This document shows, piece by piece, positions 14,458-22,374 of a DNA stretch of 39,940 nt (the stretch's first letter is position 1; each line of letters begins with the position of its first letter). The stretch is from NCBI GenBank assembly GCA_030647265.1, contig JAUSJM010000023.1, positions 1 through 39,940 on the forward strand, read 5' to 3'. The translations under genes were made by a program, and so were the position numbers. The notes under the pieces were generated by a model. It ran no database searches. It worked only from the letters and a program-made list of their open reading frames with translations, and was not told the DNA's origin. The stretch comes from a bacterium (GTDB taxonomy: Bacteria; Patescibacteriota; Microgenomatia; Daviesbacterales; UBA10151).

Positions 14458-15057
14458 TTAAGATCCAAGGCGAACCCCATAACCTGCTCTTCTTATAAAC
14501 AAACTTTGTCGAGGAAATCTGACACCTTTTCCTCCCATCCCCTCTCTAATATGATATTCAAAATAACTTGGGATCTTACTTAATGGACTCTCTGATGGTA
14601 ATCGAGAGCGTGAGAGATTGCCTATTGTTAGTATATTGTGATGAAAAGGCACATCTTCGCCGGAGTAGTTAATTAACTGACCCTGATCATCAAAAATAGC
14701 CGCCACAGCCATCACTAAAGTTCCTGGCACTGCTTGGAGATCTAAACTCCATACCTCCTCCAGCGGTATATATAAAAAATTGTCTACCTCACTTGAAAAC
14801 CAAAGGCGCAACCTAGTAGTCCAATGGTCAGTAACAAGAGCTAGGGTGAGAAGGGTAGGGTCAAAAATACCCAGGTCTTTAATAAAGGCTTGAGCAACCA
14901 ATCCTTTATTATGACTGTCAGTCCAATCAGGATGAACAGTAATAAGATCTTCCCTTGTCATCCTGTTAAAAACATCTACTAAGACTTTCCCATCCGGAAC
15001 CTCGCTGACAACTTCTAAAATATCAAGTATTTCCTGTTCGTCTTCCTTTCTGCCCAT
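14458..15057 (-). CDS. Hypothetical protein
   Basis: I do not recognise this 199-residue soluble protein. It has an acidic N-terminus (GRKEDEQEILDILEVV), a segment ITVHPDWTDSHNKGLVAQAFIKDL, a central beta-looking region with many Trp and Leu (DHWTTRLRLWFSSEVDNFLYI), and a basic glycine-rich end (GMGGKGVRFPRQSLFIRRAGYGVRLG). There is no signal peptide or membrane helix. It lies 43 nt upstream of efp on the same strand. Coding is supported by the absence of a competing frame and typical codon use. Confidence 0.65.
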   Translation of the reverse strand: MGRKEDEQEILDILEVVSEVPDGKVLVDVFNRMTREDLITVHPDWTDSHNKGLVAQAFIKDLGIFDPTLLTLALVTDHWTTRLRLWFSSEVDNFLYIPLEEVWSLDLQAVPGTLVMAVAAIFDDQGQLINYSGEDVPFHHNILTIGNLSRSRLPSESPLSKIPSYFEYHIREGMGGKGVRFPRQSLFIRRAGYGVRLGS

Positions 15058-15125
15058 ATATTAAACCTCGGGCAGTTTTTCTTTTAGATGATAATTGGTC
15101 CATATCTAACCACCTCTTTCGGAAA

Positions 15126-15154
15126 TTGTCAATCAGCTTCAGATAAGATATACT
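15126..15154 (+). promoter_or_regulatory. Promoter of the tRNA-Leu gene
   Basis: TTGTCA (15126-15131), a 17-nt spacer and TATACT (15149-15154) end 10 nt before the first base of the tRNA. Confidence 0.7.
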
Positions 15155-15164
15155 TGTAAGGCTG

Positions 15165-15247
15165 GCCGGGATGCTGGAATGGTATACAGGGTAGTCTCAA
15201 AAACTACTGGTCGCAAGGCCATGAGGGTTCGACTCCCTCCCCCGGCA
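15165..15247 (+). tRNA. tRNA-Leu (anticodon CAA)
   Basis: A cloverleaf can be drawn by hand. The acceptor is GCCGGGA with CCCCGGC and discriminator A. The anticodon arm is GTAGT-CTCAAAA-ACTAC with anticodon CAA, which reads UUG. There is a long variable arm TGGTC-GCAA-GGCCA as expected for class II tRNA, and the T arm is GAGGG-TTCGACT-CCCTC. The seventh acceptor pair is A-C, a mismatch. CCA is not encoded. A run of six T follows directly. Confidence 0.9.
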
Positions 15248-15248
15248 C

Positions 15249-15254
15249 TTTTTT
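15249..15254 (+). terminator. T-run after the tRNA
   Basis: Six T residues follow one base after the discriminator. The tRNA acceptor and T arm could serve as the hairpin part of an intrinsic terminator. Confidence 0.35.
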
Positions 15255-15274
15255 AGGTGTAATTCAAAAGAATT

Positions 15275-15844
15275 ATGAATAAAAAATTAATTGTTGGTTT
15301 AGTGGGAGAAAAAGGTGGGGGCAAAGGTACTTTTGTGGACCTCCTCAAGGAACTTAACCCTACTTTAAAAATTGATAGATTCAGGTCTTCTGATATCTTA
15401 AATGAGACCCTCAAAGTATGGGATATCTCCTCTACCAGGGAAAACCTTTCTAAGCTAGCAGTCTCCATGGATCAAACCTATGGCCTGGGAACACTAACCC
15501 ATGCCATGGAACAAATGATAAAAAACAGCCAGGCTGAGGTGGTATTTTTTGACGGGGTAAGGTGGAAAACTGATGTTAAGATGCTCAAAAAGTTCCCTCA
15601 AAGCCTGATTGTTTATGTTACTGCCAACCCTCAGCTTAGGTATGAGAGAACTAAGGCCAGGAAGGAAAAAGCTGGAGAGGACAAAACCAACTTTGAACAA
15701 TTCATGGAAGAAGAAAAGGCTCATACAGAAGTCTTTATCTCCCAAATTGGAGCTTCAGCTGATTTTACCATCACTAATGAAGAATCTTTAGAAGAGTTTA
15801 AAACTCAGGTTCAGCAATTCATCAAGCAGTACTTGTCTCACTAG
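15275..15844 (+). CDS. P-loop nucleotide kinase, CoaE/adenylate-kinase-like
   Basis: The 189-residue protein starts with LIVGLVGEKGGGKGTFVDLL, a Walker A of the GxxxxGKGT kind. It then has DRFRSSDILNETLKVW, EVVFFDGVRWKTDV, which resembles the Walker B and D-G-x-R of small-molecule kinases, and a lid with YERTKARKEKAG. Dephospho-CoA kinase and archaeal-type adenylate kinase relatives share this plan; the substrate is not certain. A hairpin AATTC-AAAA-GAATT ends exactly at the ATG. The 3' end overlaps the ROK gene by 23 nt, tail to tail. Confidence 0.78.
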   Translation: MNKKLIVGLVGEKGGGKGTFVDLLKELNPTLKIDRFRSSDILNETLKVWDISSTRENLSKLAVSMDQTYGLGTLTHAMEQMIKNSQAEVVFFDGVRWKTDVKMLKKFPQSLIVYVTANPQLRYERTKARKEKAGEDKTNFEQFMEEEKAHTEVFISQIGASADFTITNEESLEEFKTQVQQFIKQYLSH

Positions 15845-16913
15845 GCTTTTTCATTAAAGCCCCAATGGCTGCCCCTTCTAAACATAAATCAAAGGAAAAA
15901 TCAGAGGTTATTAATACTTGAGGATCAAACTTTAAGTTTTTTTCCAGTATCTGAACTAGTCTTTGAGTATAGCCTGGGACTCTAAAGGCCCCTCCATGAC
16001 AACCCAGCACTGTTTTTCCTGGTTTTTCAAAGAGATTAAAAACACCCCTCATTCCCATCACTACATGGGCTAAAAGGTAGGCTGAATGGAGATAGAGCCC
16101 CTTAGCCAGTTCATCACCTTGGGAAAGCTTTTTACCAATCTCCTCTCCACTTAAAGCTTCTCCTTTAGTTTTTTGCCAAAGGTCTTCAATTCCTGCCTTG
16201 CTGCCAGCAGCAAGCTCAATACAGACATTCTTGGCCCCAAAAACCCCACAAGCCTTGTCTTGATGATAGGGATTTAAATCTTCTACTAAAGGAATATGGC
16301 CAGGTTCAGTAGCATAAATTGTGCCTTCCTTTAAAACTGCTCCTCCTACTCCACTACCATTAATTAAATAGAGCACCTCTTCTGTCCCAGGAAATTTACT
16401 TTGGGCTTCCACTGCTCCAGCCATTAACCCTGCTACAGCATCGTTGAAGATAACTGCACTGGGAAAAAGTTTACCCAGGTCTCCTTGATATCTTGCCTGC
16501 AGCTCTTCCATAAAAACAGGGACTTTATGCCAAGCCAGAGGTTTAGTTCCTTCTAAAGGACCTGCTGAGGAAATCCCCAAGGGAAGCTTTAAAGAAGAAG
16601 TCTCAGTTGCCAAACTCTCTAAGAATTTAAGGTACCCTTCCCCCTGATTCGTAGAAACAGTCTCCAAGGTAGTAGCGTTAGGCCTAAGCCTTCCATCTGC
16701 CACCTGGAGGGTGACAGCAGAAATTTTATCTCCTCCCATATCAATAGCCTTGACCCTTTGCCCTTCATTATCATCCAAAGCCTGGGCAGCCTTTTTGAGG
16801 TCAAAACTAGCCACACTCTTCCCTCTTAAGGATTCCATGGTAAATTTCTTTATCTGTTCTTCCATCAAGGAAGGAGTAGGTTGAGAAGTTAAAATGTCCT
16901 TTGGATCACTCAT
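15822..16913 (-). CDS. ROK-family sugar kinase-like protein
   Basis: The 363-residue protein shows VKAIDMGGDKISAVTLQV (phosphate-1 motif of the ASKHA fold), IFNDAVAGLMAGAVEAQ with the catalytic-type Asp, YLINGSGVGGAVLKEGTIYATEPGHIPL (phosphate-2 and the EPGH motif of ROK), then DKACGVFGAKNVCIELAAG. The usual ROK zinc motif CxCGxxGCxE is stretched here with only two cysteines. ROK kinases phosphorylate glucose or related sugars. The first 40 residues are an extra charged leader. The substrate is not known. Confidence 0.83.
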   Translation of the reverse strand: MSDPKDILTSQPTPSLMEEQIKKFTMESLRGKSVASFDLKKAAQALDDNEGQRVKAIDMGGDKISAVTLQVADGRLRPNATTLETVSTNQGEGYLKFLESLATETSSLKLPLGISSAGPLEGTKPLAWHKVPVFMEELQARYQGDLGKLFPSAVIFNDAVAGLMAGAVEAQSKFPGTEEVLYLINGSGVGGAVLKEGTIYATEPGHIPLVEDLNPYHQDKACGVFGAKNVCIELAAGSKAGIEDLWQKTKGEALSGEEIGKKLSQGDELAKGLYLHSAYLLAHVVMGMRGVFNLFEKPGKTVLGCHGGAFRVPGYTQRLVQILEKNLKFDPQVLITSDFSFDLCLEGAAIGALMKKPSETSTA

Positions 16914-16984
16914 CTTTAATTTATCTTACTTAGATCTCCATATAATATCACAGGTTTAACTGCTTCTATTTTCTTTTGTGCCTA

Positions 16985-17017
16985 CTAGCCTCACAAGAGG
17001 TCCTCTGGTAAGGCTAG
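16985..17017 (-). terminator. Two-tier hairpin overlapping the dnaB stop codon
   Basis: CTAGCCT (outer, 7 bp) and AGAGG (inner, 5 bp) pair with AGGCTAG and CCTCT around a symmetric 4-nt internal loop. The dnaB stop TAG is part of the stem. There is no long T-run after it on the minus strand, so it may be a 3' end stabiliser and not a classic terminator. Confidence 0.5.
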
Positions 17018-18366
17018 GCTGCTTTGGGTTCAGATTTTTCTGCTGCTTTAACCCGGCTTTTTTCCATACCGTAGAACTTGACTCTTTCCGGAACAAAGAA
17101 CAGTTTAAGTTCTCCGGTAGGACCATTTCGGTGTTTTTGGATATCCAAAGTCACATCCTGTAAGTTTTCCGGATCTTCCCGGTAAATGAACATCACCACG
17201 TCAGCGTCCTGCTCGATAGCTCCCGACTCCCGAAGGTCAGCCAGCTGGGGCCTTCTGCTACCCCGAGATTCCACTGCCCGGGAAAGTTGGGAAACAGCCA
17301 GCACCGGAACTTTTAATTCCCTGGCTAGATTTTTCAGCCCTTGGGAGATCTCCGAAACTTCCTGAACCCTGTTTTCCAAATTTCTGCCGTGAATCAGCTG
17401 CAGGTAATCTACTACCAGTAGTTTTAGTCCGTGTTCCATCTGCAGCCTCCGAGCTTTGGTTCTGATATCGGCCAAAGTCGCCCCCGGGGTATCATCAATA
17501 TAAAGAGGAGCTTCTGCCAGCTCACCGTAGGCTTTGGAGATACGGTCAAAGTCCGTTTCATCAAGCTTCCCGGTTTTTAACTTCCAAGCATCTATATCTG
17601 CCCGGGAAACAATAATCCTGTCTACCAGCTCCTCCTGAGACATCTCCAAAGAAAAGATTCCTACGGGAAGGTTGGCTTTAACCGCCACGTACTCCGCTAC
17701 ATTAAGCACAAAAGAGGTCTTTCCCTGTCCTGGCCTAGCAGCAAAGATGATTAAGTTTGATTCCTGCAGCCCTGCCAGTTTATTATCTAGGTCTTTAAAA
17801 CCGGTGGGCACTCCCCGCAGTTTCCCCGAGGTTTTTTGCAGCTCATCCAGTCTGTCAAAAGAAACTGTCAGTAAATCCTTCAAAGGTACAAAATCCCGTT
17901 TGATGCTTTCCTGGGAAATAGCAAAAATGGACTGCTCGGCATTATCCAGGATTGTTTCCAGGGGAACTGACTCGTCATAAGCTGACTCCACTAACCTGGT
18001 GGCTTGGGAGATTAAAGACCTTCTGATAGCATGCTCTTTAATAATATGAGCATAATGTTCGATATGAGCCGAAGTAGGAACAGTGTTGACCAGGGAGGCA
18101 AGATATGCTGAGCCTCCTGCTATATCCAAAGACTCTCTTTGTTTTAGCTTTTCGGTGACAGTAACTAAATCAATGGGCTCTCTTTTTTCAAAAAGATCCA
18201 AAATAGCTTCATAGATCTTTCCGTGTTGTTCACTGCGGTAAAAATGTAAGGGACGTAAAGTCTCGGCAATTTTTACCACCGAGTCTTTGTCAATCAAAAG
18301 TGATCCCAAAAGGGATTGTTCAGCTTCAATATTCTGAGGCGGAAGTTTAGCTGTAGATTGAGCCAT
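17014..18366 (-). CDS. dnaB: Replicative DNA helicase
   Basis: A DnaB of 450 residues, the usual length. The N-terminal domain begins PPQNIEAEQSLLGSLLIDKDSV. The RecA-like C-domain has Walker A AARPGQGKTSF, LEMSQEELVDRI, LLVVDYLQLIHG (Walker B and H3), SQLSRAVESRGSRRPQLADLRESGAIEQDAD and the final VMFIYRE...KHRNGPTGELKLFF. It unwinds the fork as a hexamer. The track start is GTG (18369); ATG at 18366 is preferred. It follows the MBL-fold gene closely on the same strand. No intein is present. Confidence 0.97.
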   Translation of the reverse strand: MAQSTAKLPPQNIEAEQSLLGSLLIDKDSVVKIAETLRPLHFYRSEQHGKIYEAILDLFEKREPIDLVTVTEKLKQRESLDIAGGSAYLASLVNTVPTSAHIEHYAHIIKEHAIRRSLISQATRLVESAYDESVPLETILDNAEQSIFAISQESIKRDFVPLKDLLTVSFDRLDELQKTSGKLRGVPTGFKDLDNKLAGLQESNLIIFAARPGQGKTSFVLNVAEYVAVKANLPVGIFSLEMSQEELVDRIIVSRADIDAWKLKTGKLDETDFDRISKAYGELAEAPLYIDDTPGATLADIRTKARRLQMEHGLKLLVVDYLQLIHGRNLENRVQEVSEISQGLKNLARELKVPVLAVSQLSRAVESRGSRRPQLADLRESGAIEQDADVVMFIYREDPENLQDVTLDIQKHRNGPTGELKLFFVPERVKFYGMEKSRVKAAEKSEPKAA

Positions 18367-18371
18367 CACTC

Positions 18372-19016
18372 TTAACTCTTACTTAGCAGCACTATCGTTG
18401 TCTCTTCCGGCAATTTATCTTTGGTGATAGTAAGCTTTGGCACCGGAGCCAGGTTTTCTGCCCCCATCTCTTTTAAGAAAGCCTCAACTCCTTCCAACTC
18501 AAATTTTAAATCCGGTAATTTGTAATGCATGGGGATAACAATTTTGGGCTCCAGCTGAGCTACCACTTTAGCGGCCTCTTCAGCATCAATGGTAAAAATA
18601 CCCCCCACGGGCACCATGAGGATATCCACTGTGGTATCTATCAAACCTGCCTGTTCTTCCGTCAACAGATGTCCCAAATCTCCCAGGTGAACAATATTTA
18701 ACCCGTCCATAAAAAGGTGGTAAACGGTATTCTTGCCCCTTTCCGATCCCTCACTTTTATCATGAAAGGTGGGAATACCTACCACAGTCATCCCCGCTGC
18801 TTCGTACTCCCCGGGGCCTTCGATAATAAGAGGATGACCCTCAATTACTTTTGTGTTACTATGGTCTCCATGGTGGTGGGTAGAAAGGATTACCGAAGCC
18901 TCCAGGTCTTTGGGAAACTTGAGGCCGATAAATTGGGGGTCGAAGGGGTCAATGACAGCAGTTCCGGCCTTACCCTTTAGTTTAAACATAGCTTGCCCAT
19001 ACCAGGAAATATCCAT
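18372..19016 (-). CDS. MBL-fold metal-dependent hydrolase (UlaG-like)
   Basis: A 214-residue protein with the metallo-beta-lactamase fold: ISWYGQAMFKLKG at the start, STHHHGDHSNTKVI as the HxHxDH metal motif, GPGEYEAAGMTVVGIP, HLGDLGHLL with a later ligand, and PKIVIPMHYK. This small group (YtkL/UlaG-like) includes RNase-like and lactonase-like enzymes. The substrate is unknown. It lies directly upstream of dnaB. Confidence 0.85.
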   Translation of the reverse strand: MDISWYGQAMFKLKGKAGTAVIDPFDPQFIGLKFPKDLEASVILSTHHHGDHSNTKVIEGHPLIIEGPGEYEAAGMTVVGIPTFHDKSEGSERGKNTVYHLFMDGLNIVHLGDLGHLLTEEQAGLIDTTVDILMVPVGGIFTIDAEEAAKVVAQLEPKIVIPMHYKLPDLKFELEGVEAFLKEMGAENLAPVPKLTITKDKLPEETTIVLLSKS

Positions 19017-19069
19017 GGACCGATATTATCATAGCCTAAGAAACCTCACAAGAGATACTAAGTATATCT

Positions 19070-19495
19070 ATGAGTAAAGTTTTATCCATGAAGACCTTTT
19101 TTATCTCCATGACGGTTATATTTTTTTTCTGCCTGGGACTGATTATTTATCTTTACTCCCTGGTCAATTCAAAGGTTCCCAATAACACTCTTCTCAACTC
19201 CTGGCCCGTCACCTCCAAACCGGTAAGTCTCACCCTGGATCTTTCCAGCCCCGGTGATAACATGTTGATCTTTGACAGTACCATGCTGGTCCAAGGCAAA
19301 ACTTCTCCCCAGGCGGTAGTTATTTTAAGTTTGGGACGTAGTGACCAAGCGGTAGAAGCTTCCCCGAAAGGAGATTTTTCCGCTACCTTAAAGCTTCGGG
19401 AAGGGGTAAACGAGCTTTCAGTGACCTCTTTCGATAATTTGGGAAATAATAAAAGCCTGGAAAGAACAGTGTATTACTCAAAGGAGAAGCTATGA
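19070..19495 (+). CDS. Membrane-anchored protein with bacterial Ig-like domain
   Basis: A 141-residue protein. Residues 8-30 (TFFISMTVIFFFCLGLIIYLY) form a membrane anchor or uncleaved signal. The rest reads as one Ig-like or glucodextranase-B-like domain: LDLSSPGDNMLIFDSTMLVQGKTSPQAVVILSLG, SPKGDFSATLKLREGVNELSVTSFDNLGNNKSLERTVYYS. Such domains are structural modules of the surface proteins of these bacteria. The stop overlaps the next start (ATGA). Confidence 0.75.
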   Translation: MSKVLSMKTFFISMTVIFFFCLGLIIYLYSLVNSKVPNNTLLNSWPVTSKPVSLTLDLSSPGDNMLIFDSTMLVQGKTSPQAVVILSLGRSDQAVEASPKGDFSATLKLREGVNELSVTSFDNLGNNKSLERTVYYSKEKL

Positions 19496-20268
19496 TGAAA
19501 ATTTCAAATTTCAAATTCTTACTAATTCTCCTTCTTGCTATATGCTACCTACTGTATACTATATACATTACCCCAGCATATGCCCAAGACTCCTCTCCTT
19601 CTGCTGACCTAAAACAAAAACTTAAAGAGCTACAAACCGAGATTGCCTCCAAGGCTGCTCAACTAAAACTTGAGATCAGCAGGAAACTTCAGAACCGAGC
19701 CTATGTGGGAGTCATTAAATCCAAATCAGAAACCTCCCTCACTCTGGCCATTAAGGGCAGCACTAAGCTGGTAACTATCAATGAGTACACCGAATATTCC
19801 GGTAAATCTTCCGGTAAGGGAAAGGTCAGTCTAAAAACCCTGAGTTTGGATGACCATATCGCTGCTTTAGGGGATGTTGACGACAATGATGTCTTAACAG
19901 CCAAGGAGGTAATGAGAATTATTCCTCAAAAACCGGAAGAAAAGCAGTTCCTTAGCGGCCAGGTAACCTCGGTCAAAAACCAGGCCATCACTATTCAAAC
20001 CACCCTGGGACAATCCACCAGTCTCAGTGTTGATAAGGATACAGTCTACCAACTGGGAACGGATGAAGGTTCGCTGGATGATGTAACTGTGGGAAAAACA
20101 CTGATAGCCCTGGCTATCAGGGAAGAAGATGGGCCCTACACCCGTTTTATCTATCTTTATCCTGGTTCTGACAACCTTAAGACCAAACTTTCCACTCCCT
20201 CAGCAGAATCCTCTCCTTCAGCTAAAGCCACTTCCTCAGGACAGTTAAAGAAATCAGTCCTTAAATAG
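19492..20268 (+). CDS. Secreted protein, DUF5666-like repeats
   Basis: The 258-residue protein has a typical signal peptide (KFLLILLLAICYLLYTIYITPAYA, with cleavage after AYA). A short coiled coil follows (LKQKLKELQTEIASKAAQLKLEISRKL). Two small beta domains come next: VGVIKSKSETSLTLAIKGSTKLVTI near 75 and LSGQVTSVKNQAITIQTTLGQSTSLSV near 165, an arrangement like DUF5666 domains. A Ser/Lys-rich tail ends the protein. It is exported and probably acts at the cell surface with the preceding Ig-like protein. Confidence 0.72.
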   Translation: MMKISNFKFLLILLLAICYLLYTIYITPAYAQDSSPSADLKQKLKELQTEIASKAAQLKLEISRKLQNRAYVGVIKSKSETSLTLAIKGSTKLVTINEYTEYSGKSSGKGKVSLKTLSLDDHIAALGDVDDNDVLTAKEVMRIIPQKPEEKQFLSGQVTSVKNQAITIQTTLGQSTSLSVDKDTVYQLGTDEGSLDDVTVGKTLIALAIREEDGPYTRFIYLYPGSDNLKTKLSTPSAESSPSAKATSSGQLKKSVLK

Positions 20269-20961
20269 CTCTGCCACCTCTTTTTCTGCCTCGGCCAAAT
20301 CTTTGACTGTATCTACTCCCCGCCAATAGTTAGTGCTTTGGAAAACGATAAACCTTTTCTTAGACAACATGGGGAAGGTTTCTGTTTCATGGTCTCCTAC
20401 TTCAGGCAACATCGGTTCTATTTCTTTAGAGAAAACATAGATTCCCCCGTTAATCCAGTGAGGAAGCATCGGTTTTTCCCTAAACCCTAAAATTTGCCCT
20501 TTTTTATCAAACTCCACAATCCCGTAGGGACTTTTTAAGGGCACCACTACCACTGTGGCAATAGCTTTGTGGGCCTGGTGTTTTTCCATCAGCCCTTGGA
20601 CATCCAGTTTCCAAAGCTGATCACCATTCATCACTAAAACATCTTCCCAGCTAGGAGTAAGGTATTTCATAGATTGTTTGATACCACCACCTCTTCCCAA
20701 AGGAGAATCTTCTACCGAGTAAGTAATTTCCAAACCAAACTTATGACCATGATCAAGATATTCTTGTAAAACTTCTCTTTTATAGCTGCAAGCCACCACC
20801 ACTTTTTCTATTCCTGCTGATTTAACCTGTTCCAGGATATAGGCAATAATGGGCTTGCCATTTACCTCTACCATGGGTTTGGGACGATTGTCAGTATGAG
20901 GTCTAAGCCTCTCTCCCTTACCTCCAGCTAAAATGATGGCCTGTTTAATCTTTGTGGACAC
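20254..20961 (-). CDS. Sugar-phosphate nucleotidyltransferase (NDP-sugar pyrophosphorylase family)
   Basis: QAIILAGGKGERLRPHTDNRPKPMVEVNGKPII is the signature of the family (GxGxRLxPxTxxxPKPMxxV). Later blocks are EKVVVACSYKREVLQEYL, VLVMNGDQLWKLDV (metal site) and GIYVFSKEIEPMLPEVGDHETETFPML. The enzyme joins a sugar 1-phosphate to a nucleotide such as GTP or dTTP; which one cannot be read here. The track opens at a GTG (21006); I prefer the internal GTG at 20961, which places LAGG near the N-terminus. The end overlaps the secreted protein by 15 nt, tail to tail. Confidence 0.88.
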   Translation of the reverse strand: MSTKIKQAIILAGGKGERLRPHTDNRPKPMVEVNGKPIIAYILEQVKSAGIEKVVVACSYKREVLQEYLDHGHKFGLEITYSVEDSPLGRGGGIKQSMKYLTPSWEDVLVMNGDQLWKLDVQGLMEKHQAHKAIATVVVVPLKSPYGIVEFDKKGQILGFREKPMLPHWINGGIYVFSKEIEPMLPEVGDHETETFPMLSKKRFIVFQSTNYWRGVDTVKDLAEAEKEVAELFKD

Positions 20962-21040
20962 AGAGAATAATATACACCTTCTGTCAATAATCTTCGACCC
21001 CCTCACTCAGTGACTACTTTTGTGAGATAATACCCTTAAG

Positions 21041-22324
21041 ATGGCAAAACAGATAGTTCAACCAGTTAAAGGAACGAGAGATTTTTATCCGGAACAAATG
21101 GCTTTCCGGAACTGGCTTTATGGAAAAGTAAAAGAGATCTCTGAAAGATTTGGCTATCAGGAATATGATGGTCCGGAGATTGAATATGTTGACCTCTATG
21201 CTAATAAAACCAATCAGGAAATCCTTTCCCAACAGATCTTTACCCTAAAAGACCGGGATGGAAAATTATTGGCTCTTCGCCCCGAGCTTACCCCCACCTT
21301 CGCCCGGATGGTAGCCCAAAAATCCCAGCAACTTCCTAAACCTATCCGTTGGTTTTCCTTTGGCCGAATGTGGAGATATGAACAACCTCAAAAAGGCCGG
21401 GGTAGAGAGTTCTTTCAGTGGGAAATAAATATTTTAGGACCGGAATCCCCGGAAGCGGATGCTGAGATTTTAGCCATCGCTGCCGAATACTTTAAAACCC
21501 TGGGGCTTACTCCCCAAGAGGTTGTCATCCGGGTTTCCGATAGAGAGTTCATGCAAAAAGAGCTGAGGTCCTTTGGAATCTCTGAGGAACAAATTGCCCC
21601 CGCCTTCCGGGTTATTGACCGCAAAGAAAAAATTGATCCCAGCGAATTTAGGAGAGACTTGGAAGAAGTAGGATTAAGTAAATCGCAAACTCAAAGCATT
21701 GAATCACTACTCACTGAAAAAGATTATTCTCAATCTCCCTGGCTAAAAGAGGTTTTTGCTTCCCTGAAGCTTTATGAAGGAGCCTTGGATTATATCGAGT
21801 TTGATCCCACTATCGTCCGAGGTTTTGATTATTACACCAGAACTGTTTTTGAAGCTTGGGACAAAACCGGGCAGCTGAAAAGATCTATCTTTGGAGGAGG
21901 TAGATTTGATAACTTAACAGCCCAGATTGGCGGAGAAAGAGTCCCGGGAATTGGCATGGCACCGGGAGATATGCCCACCCAAGTCGTTTTAGAACAGTTT
22001 AATAAGATGCCTGATCTCACCCCCAAAACAGCCCAGGTTTTAGTGACAGTCTTTGCTAAAAATCTATACTCAAACTCTTTACAAACAGCTGATAAACTTC
22101 GTTCCCAAAACATTGATACTGAAATTTGGCTTGATACTGATTCCAGACTTGATAAACAGTTAAAATATGCTGATCAAAAAGGTATTCCCTTTTGTTTGAT
22201 CATTGGACCGGAGGAAGTGGAAAAAGGAGTTGTTACCTTGAAAGACCTGAAGAGCAAAACCCAAACTACTCTCACCCTTGACGAAGCAGTATCCAAGCTG
22301 TCCCGATCCACGACAAAGTCGTGA
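21041..22324 (+). CDS. hisS: Histidyl-tRNA synthetase
   Basis: A class II synthetase of 427 residues: VKGTRDFYPEQMAFRNWL at the start, LRPELTPTFARMVAQ, motif 2 FSFGRMWRYEQPQKGRGREFFQWEINILG, IVRGFDYYTRTVFEAW and motif 3 GGGRFDNLTAQIGGERVPGIGMAPG. A C-terminal anticodon-binding domain follows from about 330. It charges tRNA-His. The last codons (SRSTTKS) come from a palindromic element that has replaced the native 3' end. Confidence 0.97.
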   Translation: MAKQIVQPVKGTRDFYPEQMAFRNWLYGKVKEISERFGYQEYDGPEIEYVDLYANKTNQEILSQQIFTLKDRDGKLLALRPELTPTFARMVAQKSQQLPKPIRWFSFGRMWRYEQPQKGRGREFFQWEINILGPESPEADAEILAIAAEYFKTLGLTPQEVVIRVSDREFMQKELRSFGISEEQIAPAFRVIDRKEKIDPSEFRRDLEEVGLSKSQTQSIESLLTEKDYSQSPWLKEVFASLKLYEGALDYIEFDPTIVRGFDYYTRTVFEAWDKTGQLKRSIFGGGRFDNLTAQIGGERVPGIGMAPGDMPTQVVLEQFNKMPDLTPKTAQVLVTVFAKNLYSNSLQTADKLRSQNIDTEIWLDTDSRLDKQLKYADQKGIPFCLIIGPEEVEKGVVTLKDLKSKTQTTLTLDEAVSKLSRSTTKS

Positions 22325-22356
22325 TCGAGGATCCTCGATGGACATTTCCATCGGGA
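22301..22356. repeat. Branched palindromic element at the hisS 3' end
   Basis: An outer stem TCCCGAT (22301-22307) and ATCGGGA (22350-22356) encloses the hairpin CACGAC-AAA-GTCGTG (22309-22323) and the perfect 16-nt palindrome ATCGAGGATCCTCGAT (22324-22339). CGATGGA-CATT-TCCATCG (22336-22353) is an alternative hairpin. The hisS stop lies inside it. Resembles the elements inside prmC in plan. Confidence 0.8.
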
Positions 22357-22374
22357 TCATCCTAATATAGATAT

